Source of the DNA: Perilla frutescens
Taxonomy: Eukaryota; Streptophyta; Magnoliopsida; Lamiales; Lamiaceae
NCBI GenBank assembly: GCA_026008535.1
Contig: BRKX01000004.1
Location: 8,829,501 to 8,893,500 of the forward strand
Length of the DNA stretch: 64,000 nucleotides
Reading direction: 5' to 3'
Of the stretch, positions 32,266 through 43,626 are shown piece by piece (the first letter of the stretch is position 1; the number at the start of each line of letters is the position of its first letter). The notes beneath the pieces were generated by a model. That model did no database searches and had not been told where the DNA came from. It saw only the letters and a list, made by a program, of their open reading frames with translations. Made by a program: the position numbers and the translations under genes.

Positions 32266-35200
32266 TGGTATTTATTTGTCATATTTTATCATAGGAATTT
32301 AATATCTTTACTATGTATTTTTCCGTTATTTTCGTGATATTTTTATGTTATTTGCTTCACGTTTGCTCTTTTGGTGAGTTGGGCCAGATTTGTGCAAAAC
32401 TTGATCTCTTATGTCAAAAAGTAGGATTTTATGGCCAAAAGGTGGCTAGGAGGCGAAACTCCTAACTGAAGCTTCCAACTGAAGCTCCCAACTGGTCACA
32501 AGTTGAGCTGATCACAAGCTGAGTTGAACTGGCCACAAGCTGAGCTGATCACAAGTTGAGTTGAACTGGTAACTGTTGGTTTTGTATACTAGAAAGCTTG
32601 TATTTGTATACAATAAATAATGTTAAGATAATATAGATTGAATAATAATTGTAGTCACTTTTTGTGCATTTATTTATTGTTATATTTATATGCATGTTTC
32701 CATATATTTGCATTGTAGATGATATGGTGTGGGTGAACACACGGTAAAGATCATATCATCGGATTTCTTGCAAAGTATTAAAAAGCTCGCAGTTTAGATG
32801 GTCCTGAACCAACCATTGTATACTATAGAATAATCTGATAGTTAGTTTATCTTGACTAGCTGATTATTCTGATACACTTGTTAGTGTATCGAGGAGGATC
32901 ATGATAGGATACTATTCTCTGTTCTGGCCTTAAGTGAGAGAATAAAGATCCACAGAGTTTGGGTTCTTAACCTATATATATTGGCTGACATATATATGTT
33001 ATGTCGACTACTTTGATTTATCTATGAGTCAGATTATTTGATAGGATCAACAACCTCGATATTTTGGGTAGTGGCATTTACATATATGATGAGTCGTGCA
33101 TTATATATGGTCACCATATCCTGGTGCGCCAGGTTGATGATGTCCTCTTGAGGAAGCAAGTAGATCATGGGAAGCCCTACATGCAGAATATTAATTTATT
33201 CTTTACATGACATGGAAGTCGTGTAGTACTACTCAAGGAACAAGATATTAATTAATTATAGCTGTCAGAAGCTTGCATAATTAATTAATGGACATTATAT
33301 CTTAAACATGGGGAATGACTGAACTAAAGAAGAAAGCATATTCGCAAATATATATTAAATTTGTAAGTCAGTATTATTTCTTTAGTGGAATAAAAATAAC
33401 ACTACTTAATTTATTTATTTATATCCATATCATGGATATTAGAAATTAAATAAATCAGTAGGCCAATTTAATATTCTTCTAGATCCCTTTTGTAGCCCAA
33501 TATGACCTAAGTGGACTGGGAATGGAACAAGAGTTGGAGGCCCAACCTAATAGGGTTTGGAGAATTAATTTTCGCCCCCTCCCCTATATAAAGGGAGGGA
33601 GGCCACGAAAATTAATAAGAAAAAACACAACCAATACAACCCTTCTACATGCTCTCTTGATTCTTAGAGTTTCCACAACCGTTTAGTAGTCTGCAGCCCA
33701 TCCTGCATCTAAACAAGGTCCGAAAATACAGCAGAAGATCAAGAACTAGAATATTAGAGCTGTGAGTTTCGAACACCATGAAGATTTTCCATGATCATGA
33801 GTTCTCCATCAACAACAGGATTAGACATTTAATCCCGTGAGCAACCCGACAAAGTTTGTAAGTATCGGTTTTGATAGATTCTATTTTATTCCGCTGCAAT
33901 AGATTATAAATCGAAACATGCATGTTAATTTGACATAGGATAATTAATGTCACACATAAAATAATGATTTACATGAGTTAGAATTAATGGCATCGAAATA
34001 GATCCTGTGGGGTACAATTCGAGAAAATCCCAACAGTAACAAGCTTAGCTGATCACAAGCTGAGTTGAACTGGTCATAAGCGGACCTGATCAAAAGTTGA
34101 ACTGGTCACAAGCTAAGCTGATCACCAGCTGAGCTGAACTGAGCAGAAGCTGGACTGATCACAAGCTGAGCTAAACTGGTCACAAGCTGAGCTGAACTGA
34201 GCACAAGCTGAACTGAACTGACCACCAGTTGAACTGATCACCAGTTAAACTGATCACCAGTTGAACTGGTCACAAGCTGAACTGATCACAAGTTGAGCTG
34301 TGTATGGAGCATAGCTTAAGTAGAGCTAGAGCTGTAGCTGGAGCAAGACAGCCAAGGACTTGCAGCTCAGCTGGAGCTGCAACTGAAGAGCTTTGATTTC
34401 AAGCTGAAGCAAAGGACTTGGAGCTGGACTTAGGCACAACTGATGAGCTAAGCTCCCAGGAGCTAAAAACTAAGCTGGAGGCACAACTGATGCACCAAAA
34501 TGAAAGAGCCCAACTGATGAGAAGCGCCCAAACTGATGAGAAAAGCCAGGAGCTGGAGCTGAAGCTGAAGCAGCCCCATCAGCGCGGGACCTCCATGACC
34601 GCGGGGTAGTGCTCACGATGAAGTGCTTCTGTGAGCGTGCGACCACCGTGAGCACGCGGCACCCCAGCCCGCGAGCGCGGGGCACCCTGCCGATGCGGGT
34701 GGTCAGTTCGAGCCCCCTTGATTAGTTTCATCCGCGATAAGTTCGAGCTCCAGTCGATCAGTTTCAGCTGTGATCTTTAATTTTCTCCACCACTTGGCCA
34801 GCTAAAGAATTAAATGCACATGGTTCTAGACTAGGAGTAGGAGGAGTTTGAGGAACCATCAAGCAATAACTCCACCTTTTTGCTTTCTCTCTCTTCAACT
34901 AATAAAACATCCATCACTTCCATTCATTTTTAGACACAGACGGAAGGAGAGGAGAAAATGGATAATTTCCCACTTAACTTCTCAAGACATAGAATTCTAC
35001 CCCCAGAATTCTCACCATTCACCGTTCCCTACTGGGAAAGGGAAATTGATAACTTTCCTCTTCACTTTCATTCACCACCACCGCAGTTCTAGAGAGAGAG
35101 AGAAACGAAGAGGAGAAGAGGCAAGGAAGCTCAAGCCCAAGGAAGAGGCACGAGAAGAGGAATCTGACTTCAAGCTATCCGCGAAATCTAGGCTTGCCAA

Positions 35201-36023
35201 GGATCCTCCTTTTTTGTATTTCTTGCCTTTGCTTTAGGTTATTTGTGGGGATTTGTCTCAAACTCTCGAGACAACAAACATTATAGAAGTTTATGTTTTA
35301 TTTATCTTTCGATTTATGAAATGGACAACATTTATGATTCTTGTGTTGTGTTCAGCATGATGGGCTAATTTCTTACATTAGGGGCTAGATAATCGATTTG
35401 GTTTCGATCCATGCTTGTGATGGTTGGTTTCCTGTTGTTAGACTTGTGCTTGTTTATGTTTAGTACTTGGCTACTACTTAGCATTGCTAGGCTCTAGATG
35501 AGACCGAGAGGAGATTCTAGATTCCGACTTAGGTTCCTTCAATGTTAGGTGAATCGGGTTTCGTAAGCCTAATTGTTAATCTTTTTCGTATGATATAGCC
35601 GATGGGGTTTAATGGATGGACAGTGATAGTAAATGAAGTTAAGCCACTTAAAGGGGTCTATTGTACATCTAGGATTAACTTAATCAACTTGAATCAAGCT
35701 AGGAGAGAAACTAATAAGAGAATCTACACCCTAATGCTATTTCCATAATCTTTTCCTTCCTTTTGTTATTACTGGTGTTGCTAGTTAATTTTACTCGTTT
35801 TAAATTCATTTGTTTAGTAAAAGCCCTCAAACCCTTTTTTAGAATGTTTAGGTTATATTTAAATTTATGTGCTTGATAACAATTGTAGCGTAGAAAGGTA
35901 ATCACCCAGATTAAGCTTTCCTCGAGAAACACGACCTGAGTTAGCTCTCCACCTTACAATCGACCCTATCCTCTTGCGGGTCCGGATCAAAGTAGTTTGC
36001 GTAGGACAAACCGGAAGCAAAAA
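32266..36023 (+). repeat. 3' LTR of Athila with nested solo LTR
   Basis: It starts TGGTATTTATTTG and ends near GGAAGCAAAAA, where it meets the Copia-C LTR. Removing the solo LTR and one TSD (32574-34040) leaves about 2.29 kb, the same as the 5' LTR. It shares the minisatellite, the GC-rich block (34575-34690) and the downstream TTGATTTATGAAATGGACAAC region. Confidence 0.85.
32574..34035 (+). repeat. Solo LTR of the Copia-B family, TSD GTAAC
   Basis: The LTR is 1462 bp, TGTTGGTTTTGTATAC...ATCCCAACA, flanked by GTAAC at 32569-32573 and 34036-34040. It sits in the minisatellite of the Athila 3' LTR. It aligns with the Copia-B LTR (7311-8750). There is no internal sequence, so it arose by LTR-LTR recombination after insertion. 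The TATA box TATATAAA is at 33585-33592. Confidence 0.92.
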
Positions 36024-37020
36024 ACTTATTTATTACAAAGTGAAATTGCATACCCTTGTGAGAAGTATCTGTCTGAACGTTATAGACATGTTCACAATAA
36101 AGTTAAAGAACGTTATTGTGAATGTTTATGATGTTTGCAGAAAGTAAAGCACGTAGAGGTTTGGTAACCCGATTCGATCAATCAATCTATGTTAGGGGGA
36201 CTTGTCAAGTCCGTGGAAAATAATTCACTACTCCGGTGTCACATTTACTAAGGATTTTAAACACAGTTGACCTCCAATCACTTGCTACCCTTTCTACCCA
36301 TATACCCTCTTTCATTGAATTGAATTGTGAGATCCCCTCACAACCTAGATGTCTAACCTATCTAGTTCCCACAGGAAATCTCTCCAGAAACTCCTTTTGA
36401 TAGTGTATGAACAAGTGTGTTTTAATACACGATGACTAGAATACTAATCTCTAGTCTAAATCACAACCGAAACTATGTGGCTCAAAACAATTAGAGCTCT
36501 TAAAAATAATCTCTGTAGTTCTTCTTTTTGGTGTGTTCTATGCTTGTTTAAGATGTCTGTATCCCATGCTATTTATAGATGAGAAGGGATATCCTAAACA
36601 TGGGAACATAAGTCCTAATTTGATTCAGAAATAAACAAGGAAACTTTCCTTGTTTAGAAATGAGATCAAACTCGAACCATGTTCATGTAAGTCTTCTCTT
36701 GGTTGTAAACCATAAACAACTCCATCGATATTCAGAAGAGTAATGTGGATAAATGATGTTCATGTAAACGTTCAAGAATGTTACAATGAACACTGTTGAT
36801 CTTTAAGTCTTCTCTTCAATGTAGATGTCCATGTACTTTCCAATGTACATTGTTGATCTTGAATCTTCACATCAGGTAGCACAGCATAATCATTTGTATG
36901 TTCACAGGCTGTCTTTAGGCTATCACTCAAGCAAGCTAGTAGTACACAATATGTTGAACAATCTCTGTTGTGGCACGATGCACAATAGTCTTCTTCTCAG
37001 CTCAATCTAAACTGCTTGAT
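36024..37020 (-). repeat. 3' LTR of Copia-C (far end approximate)
   Basis: It aligns over several hundred bases with the Copia-A LTR (GGGGGACTTGTCAAGTCCG, TTGTGAGATCCCCTCACAA, CTATTTATAGATGAG). Its low-coordinate end lies against the Athila LTR without a clear TG..CA terminus. The high-coordinate end, where the element's U3 should begin, is not sharply defined and could lie anywhere from about 36960 to 37070. Confidence 0.6.
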
Positions 37021-37213
37021 TCGAGCTGTTTGTATTTCCTTTTCTTTTCATTTTTTTATTTTATCAGAGCAAATATTTTTTTAGAAGATCATTAGTAGTT
37101 TAGAGACAAAAGTGATAAAGATGGAGGATTGCTGAATGATGTAATTATGATGAGATGATTACAGAGCGATTAGATCAAAGGTTGAAGCTCAAAGTAAAGA
37201 GTTTCACAAAAAA

Positions 37214-39639
37214 TTAAAGACTCAGACAATGAGTCTTTTGAGGATGGATTTCAAAAAAAATGATCAAATTTTCAGAAAAACTAATATTCCCTCTATTTGC
37301 TTGCAGATATGGTAAATGAGTATTTGTAGATGATTTCACTTGCTCATTCAGACTTGTCTGCATCAGACTGTGCAGACTCAGAGTCTTCTTTTTCTTCTTC
37401 TTCTTCTTCTTCTTCTTCTTCTTCTTCTTCTTCCCCCTTAGCTTTATCATCACCAACATTCTCACCTTTTTCCTCAGTCTCCTCTTTCTCCCCTGTTGTC
37501 TTGCCTTGCTCTTCTTCATGCACAACCGCAAATGTTTTCTTTTCAGAATAGGCTGTAGTGCTGAGACAGACTTTTTTCCTTTTAGTGTCTTTACTCTCCT
37601 TGACTGCCATTTCAGCAAGGGTGTGAAGAGATTGTTCTTTTTCCGCAACAGGCTTTGTGAACTCTTCATCCTTGAAGAAGTTCATGAAAAAGTTCTTGAA
37701 CCCTCTTCCTTTCAGCTGCATGATCAAAATTTTGCTGAGCATGGAAGGCTATGCATTCTCTCAGATGATTTAGAACTTTGTTGCGTATAGAGATATTCAT
37801 AGAGGAAGTTGTTGGTGCTTCTTTTGTACCCTTCTGAGGACTAATATGCTTGTGAAGAGAGATCCTAAGCAGTTCATTTGAAGCAAAAAATAGGTCTGAA
37901 GCGACCTTGATGCCAAGAGACTTCTTGGGCTTGATGGCAGAATCCATTCTGGTGGCGACATTCTTTCTTTGGCTCTTGATGATGTTGTAGATCAGCACAT
38001 AATAAACCATAGGAGCCTTGATGAGCTCACTCTCAGCTATGCTCACCACTTTGTTGAAAAAAACTCACCATAGTCAAATTTTCTTCCTTTTCCTATATGA
38101 AACAGGAACCTACCTTGATTCTGATTCACACATGTTCTGTGTGTGGTTGGCACCCAATTGTGAATGACAATTCTGAATAGGGCCTTGTAGATAGATGTCA
38201 GCTTGCTTGATGGAATGGTCTGGAGATTGGATGGCCAATAGTCTTACTCACCTCCTATGAGTTCAGCAGCAATAAGACCCCGGTCTTCGACTTCCTCAAA
38301 CTCCCCCTTAACAGTTGATCCAATTGTCTGATTAATCAACCTTAGAGAAAACTCCACCATTTGTCCTCTAAAAAAAACTTTCTCAAAGTTTTCTGAGGTA
38401 GCATCATCCATATCCTTAGTCAGGTTGCAGTATAACTCACTGACAACCATTGAAACGTACTCACCAACCTTCAACACGATTTGTAACAAATCGGCAACCT
38501 CAATCAAGGTATAAATACCTGCTTTAACCAACACAGATATATCTACCCTCATCTCAGTTATAACATTTCTCTTTTTCACCTTATCCCATAGTGAGGCATG
38601 ATAAACTGATCTAAAAAGACCATAAGAAATACCTTCTTCTTGAATAACTTCTAGTTGTCTGGATCATCCACCAACTTGTTCATGATCATTTTCGTGAACC
38701 TTCTTCTTTTCAGTAGCAGCTTTGGTTTTGGTCTCCCTTCCAGCAGTAGATTTCTTTAGAAAGTTTCCCAGAATCTCTTCTGAGGCTTGGCTTCGGGTCA
38801 TTGGAGACCTGGTGGACACAGGTACAGATCCCTTGGTAGACTTCCACGGGATTTTCTTCTTCATGGATACTCCTGGAGATGGAGATCTAACAACAACGGG
38901 CTTGATAGTGTGCTGAGCACTTACGAGAAACTTCTCAACTTGCGATGTGGGGACTTCCTTTTCAGAAGAAGAAGAGCTCTGAATCTCTTCTTCTGGATCT
39001 TCAGTGACCACAGATCTATGAATGATCTTGGTCTTTTCCTTCTTAGTAGCAGCTTTCTTGGCAGATAAATTGTATTCCTGAGTGAGAAGAATATGCTCAT
39101 CTTCATCAGCAGGTGTTCTTGAACATCTTTGGTAAGTTCTACAATGGTCTTTGGGGAAGATTATTCTTCAACAGCAGAAGCTTTCTCAGTTTCTTGATCA
39201 AGATTTTGGGAAACCATTTCCACGACCTTCTTTAATTTCTTTACAGTGGTTTTTTCTTTACAATGCTCTTAATTCGAGCTTTAGCAGCAGCAACAAGCTT
39301 GTAAGTCTGAGTCACTTGTTTGATTAGATCATCAAGCTTTAATGGCTTGCTCTTCTTGACCTTTTTAGAAGACGCAACCTCTGTTTCTTATTCTTTCTCG
39401 GAGATGACCTCTTCATCATCACTTTCGTGATATTCCTCAATGTAGCGATCTTCAGAGTCTCCAGATTCATCTTCTTCATCAAGTAGTCTTCTAGATATTT
39501 TTTGCCTCTTAGAATCATGTTCCATGACTTGTCTGTCGAAATCATCAAAACCCGAGTCTTCATCCCAAGTTCTTCCAATATATGTTACCTTTGTAGGTCT
39601 CTTTCTTAGTTTGGAAGGGACTTTTCTTTTGGGAGCCAT
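37214..39639 (-). pseudogene. Copia-C envelope-like accessory ORF
   Basis: It starts at ATG 39639 (MAPKRKVPSKLRKR, basic and nuclear-signal-like), followed by an acidic/Ser-rich part. The conserved core follows (about 38580-38270): SELYCNLTKDM, then VFFRGQMVEFSLRLIN. This is the FY-x-N...V-x-RG-x2-V-x-FS-x3-IN signature of the plant 'envelope-like / putative plant transposon' family. ALFRIVIHNWVPTTHR and a long helical part come next. It ends in a poly-Glu run encoded by (TTC)n. Several frameshifts and stops break it. Its place 3' of RNase H and 5' of the LTR is the Sirevirus layout. No membrane segment is visible. Confidence 0.75.
37391..37433. repeat. (TTC)n microsatellite coding poly-Glu on the minus strand
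   Basis: About fourteen TTC triplets lie within the accessory ORF of Copia-C. On the minus strand they give a run of glutamates, in frame with the acidic tail EKEDSESAQSDADK. Confidence 0.9.
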
Positions 39640-39984
39640 ATGATATATAGAATGAATGAAGAAAGAACTATAGAAAGCAAAGAATTTTATAGGCAACGGT
39701 AAATTTCAAAGAGTGAGAGAGAGATGTTTAATGACAGAAGCTCAAGAATGGAAAAGTGAGATTCTAGATGGGATGCGTATCCTTTTAAGGAGATGATCTC
39801 TTTTCTCTAGTGACATTGATCAAATAGTTCCGTTAGACACAAAAAATTTAGAGCGAAATCCGTATTTTCCGATTTTAAAGTAGTAGAGACGCCAACTAAC
39901 CGTTACTAACAAAGTGCATGATCATCTTCTGAGAGATGTTCATGAGCATCTATGATGAACTTTATTAGTATATTCTCCAATTCA

Positions 39985-41020
39985 ACTCGTTCTTTTTGCA
40001 GGTTCTTTGTGTGACCTGCTGAGTGTGAAATAAACACACTCACACACCATTAGGCTGATTAATGGTGAATGTAAAGACCTAATGAGGATCTAAGGTTCTC
40101 AAATCTTGCAGTATCTAAGCCTTTGGTGAATAAATCTGCTGGTTGATCTTCTATGTTGACATTCTAAATCTTTAGTACTTTATATTCAACTAGACTTCAG
40201 ATGTAGTGATGTTTGATATCAATGTGTTTGGTCCTTGAGTGCTGAACTGGATTCTTGGATATATTGATTGCATTCATGTTGTCACAGAACATAAATAGAA
40301 CATCATGAGCAGCTTCATAGTCCTTCATCATCTGTAGAATCCACACGATCTGAGTACAACTGCTTCATGCTGCAATGTACTCGACTACAGCTGTAGAGAG
40401 AGAGATACTATTTTGCTTCTTGCTGAACTAGGAAACAAGATTGTTCCCTACAAAGAAACAAGCACCTGATGTGCTTTTTCCATCATCTGGAGAACCTATC
40501 CAATTAGTATCACTATATGCCACAATGCTTGAATTTGTATCAGTGGAATACCAAAGACCATAATTAGTTGTTCCATTAACATATTTGATGATATTCTTCG
40601 CAGCGTTCGGATAACTTTTCTTTGGACAGGCTTGATATCTGGCATATACTCCCACACTATAAGCTATGTTTGGTCTGCTAGCTGTTAGATATAGCAAACT
40701 TCCAATCATGCTTCTGTAGAGAGTCTGATCAACTTCAGTTCCAGCATCATCCTTTGAAATCTTGGTTGTTGTCCCTATTAGAGTCTTTTTATGCTTGCTG
40801 CTCTCAAGTCCAAATTTCTTGACTAGACCTTTAGCATATTTGGACTGGGATATGAAAATACCTTCTTCTGTTTATTTGATCTGCAGCCTTAGAAAGTATT
40901 TCGGATCTCCTATCAAGCTAATCTCGAATTTAGTTTCCATGTCCTTGACAAAGTTAATCACCATCTTGTTTGACCTTGATCCAAAAATGATGTCATCAAC
41001 ATATATTTGAACAATGATCA
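39985..41020 (-). pseudogene. Copia-C RT end and RNase H
   Basis: Minus strand. The RT catalytic motif IYVDDIIFGS (about 41010-40980) is intact. The connection follows with GLVKKFGLESSK, an open stretch MIGSLLYLTASRPNIAYSVG, then RNase H with AYSDTNWIGS, STAVVEYIAA and MFCDNMNAINIS. All RNase H acidic residues are present, but the frame carries several stops. The RT N-terminal half, integrase, protease and gag are missing: the sequence is cut at about 41020, where the hAT-like element begins. No Copia sequence is recognised past 42559. Confidence 0.85.
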
Positions 41021-41024
41021 CTAT

Positions 41025-42559
41025 TAGGGATGTTAATTTAGCCTGAAACTGATGGGCTAGCCCGATTAGACCGAGAAAAATATAGGGTTAGGGCCGAAAA
41101 ATTTCAACCAAAAAAAAAAACTAACTGAATGGGCCAGAACAGTCGGGCTAGCGGGCCAAACGGGCTGGCCCGATCGGGCCGCGGGTTGGCCCTTCGGGCT
41201 GGACCTGGCAGCCTCCGTTATTTTGGTCATAACATTTTCTAGAAAAATTCGATTCACGAACGGTGGAAAGCGTTGGAAAGCTAACTCAATTATCTTTTCA
41301 TCCTTTTCTTATGCATTCACAGATTCCAAGTATACTAACAGGTATGAATTTTTAAAGTTACAACTAATAGTAAATGAGTCTCATTTAATGATGCAATTTT
41401 TCATTAAATGTAATATTTTCATTTGACATACATTATTGCATTTATCAATGTTATAAGGACTATAAGTGATCAGTATGATGTATAAAACATGTTTATTTGT
41501 TTGTTGTTTCTTGAATGTTAATACCTTTCACTTTAATTTCTTTTATTATTTTATTTTATTTTTGTTGAGAGAATTATCTTTCACTCGTTATCAATCTATT
41601 ATTATATAGTATTGATGATTTAAATTATTAAAATTATTTTATTTATTATGTTTTCAATAATTTTATTTTATATACATTCTAATGTTATCGTTTCTTTAAT
41701 ATATGAGAAAGAATACAAATATATACGTAATTTGAAGCATCAAATGTGTTTAAAGTAGAAAAATAATGTAATTCCAATATTTATATCGATGATTGAGCAT
41801 AGTTATTGTGATGTAATTTCAAATTATTATTTTTGAAAAAATAGACCAAGGTTGGACATTATTATCATGAAATGTACTTAATTTTGGTTTTTTTCTTTAT
41901 TACTCGAATGTTCTTAGTGTGTGATGTTAATTATATTAGTTTTACCCTTTTTATTTTCTCATATCTTTTTTTACAAGCTAGCTATTATTTATCATGTTTT
42001 AAATTATTTAATTGTATAATATTATACTATTAATATTTTTTTAATAAATAATGAAGACTTTAAAAATGAAATATGAACATGAAGTTGAAAGAGCTTCAAA
42101 TATTATTATTGAAGTACAAGAAGATTGTACTTCAAATTAGATCGAAGATTGAGCTATAATTAGATTTATGATTTAGTTTGAAATTATTATTTTGAAAGAA
42201 TAAACTATGATTGAAGATTATTACAATTTATCATTTCATTACTGTTGATTTCTTTATTTGATGCACTATGATGTTAATGAAATTTTATATTCGTCATATT
42301 TTTTTCATTCTATGTTATTTTTCGCGCATTTATTTATTTCAAGAATAAGAGATGGTGATCATTTTTTAGAATTATCAAGATATAATTTATACATGTGAAA
42401 TTAATTCATTGTCATGCCGGCCTGACGGGTTAACCGGAAAATCAAAGGGTTAGGGTTAGGGCTAAGAATTTCCAGTCTAAAAAAAATTTTAATTGAATAA
42501 GCCCAAAACCGAGTAGGGTTGGCCCGAAACTGAACGGGTTAGCCTGATTGAGATCCCTA
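41025..42559. mobile_element. Candidate non-autonomous hAT-like element
   Basis: The left end TAGGGATGTTAATTTAGCC and the right end, read inverted, TAGGGATCTCAATCAGGC form imperfect terminal inverted repeats of the hAT TAGGGATG type. Subterminal regions on both sides are rich in GGGCY and CGGGC motifs (CGGGCTAGCGGGCC; CGGGTTAACC) and contain GGGTTAGGG. The interior is AT-rich with no coding frame. I could not find an 8-bp TSD (left ATCACTAT, right CAAAAACT), so the boundaries or the assignment may be wrong, or the flanks were altered. Confidence 0.5.
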
Positions 42560-43626
42560 CAAAAACTTACCACAATTAATTAAAAATAAAATTAAATTGA
42601 AACCCTAGCAATACAAGAAGATCATTACATGTTCTCCAAATTTTTTTGCACTACATCAATACACTCTTTTTTCTTGTAATGTAGAAATTCGGCCACTTCC
42701 GTACAAAGGCTTCTTTAAAAAAAATATTTGATAGATTGCAAAATGATTTAATAGTTTTTTTTCAAACTAAAGCAATATATACATGCATTGTATGGTTAAA
42801 TATTAATAGATGTAATGCATTATTTTTATGATTATAAATTAGCACCAACCTTTTGACAAGGACATGTGAAAATGAAGTCACTGATTCATCTATTCCTTTT
42901 TGCAATGCAGGTCCTTGATGAGGATTAAGACAAGATAAACTAATTGAGATTTTTCTTCAATTTATCTCATGACAACAAAAGTATATTCAATTCATTCCTA
43001 TCATTGTATTTTTCTTTAGATGTATTCGACTTTCTAACAACAACAAAAAATAACTCTCACATACTAAAACAAAAATTCAACAACACAAAAATAAGAAAAT
43101 TAAATATCTCAATGCAGTATTGTGCAGAAAAGGAAATCTTAAAATGCTAACTAAATATTTGTCGATGGTAAATTATGATGGATGCAAGAGTTCATAGGAT
43201 GCAACAACTTATAGTTGAGCAAGAGGTGATAATTTTAGATATTTCCGAATTTAAATGGTGTAATTATAGGACAATATATATTGATTGAATTATCATTTGC
43301 TTAATTTGAGCTCATATACCCCCATTAATTTGATTTAATGTATTAGTAATGTTTAATTAGTTAATTGGTTATTTAATTAAAGAAATATTTGACTAAATAT
43401 TAAAACACGTCCATTTGATTAAATCTATTTGAAACATTATATGATATTATTAATTTTAATTTGAATGAACTTATCAACTATATATTGCTATGATTATAGT
43501 CTGATTTTATTTAATTAAGATTATAGCCAACTCTAAATATATATATATATATATATACTAAAATAAAATATACTACTATATTAAACATATCATAAAAAGT
43601 AGATTTATAATATCATATATATATAT
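42560..43626. other. AT-rich spacer
   Basis: No gene, repeat family or terminal structure is recognised. A short (TA)n occurs at about 43537-43556. A TATAT directly before the Sire-3 LTR could be its TSD, but the right end of Sire-3 is not available for comparison. Confidence 0.4.

Larger units (their letters stand above)
20889..36023 (+). mobile_element. Athila-type Gypsy element without RT or integrase, twice interrupted
   Basis: Two matching LTRs (20889-23184 and 32266-36023) flank an interior with a tRNA-Asp type PBS (TGGTGCCATTACTGGGGA), Athila-like gag, a retropepsin-like protease and the PPT phrase TTAAGTATGGGGGAG. Without the nested Gypsy-B and the solo LTR the LTRs are about 2.29 kb each and the interior about 4.5 kb. 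RT, RNase H and integrase are absent, so it is a non-autonomous or internally deleted copy. I could not find a matching TSD (left flank TATTT); the right LTR end abuts a Copia-C LTR. Confidence 0.85.

Noticed and set aside
42420..42475. GGGTTAGGGTTAGGG as an interstitial telomere
   Set aside because: Only two full repeats, and the plant telomere unit is normally TTTAGGG; it fits a subterminal motif of the hAT-like element.
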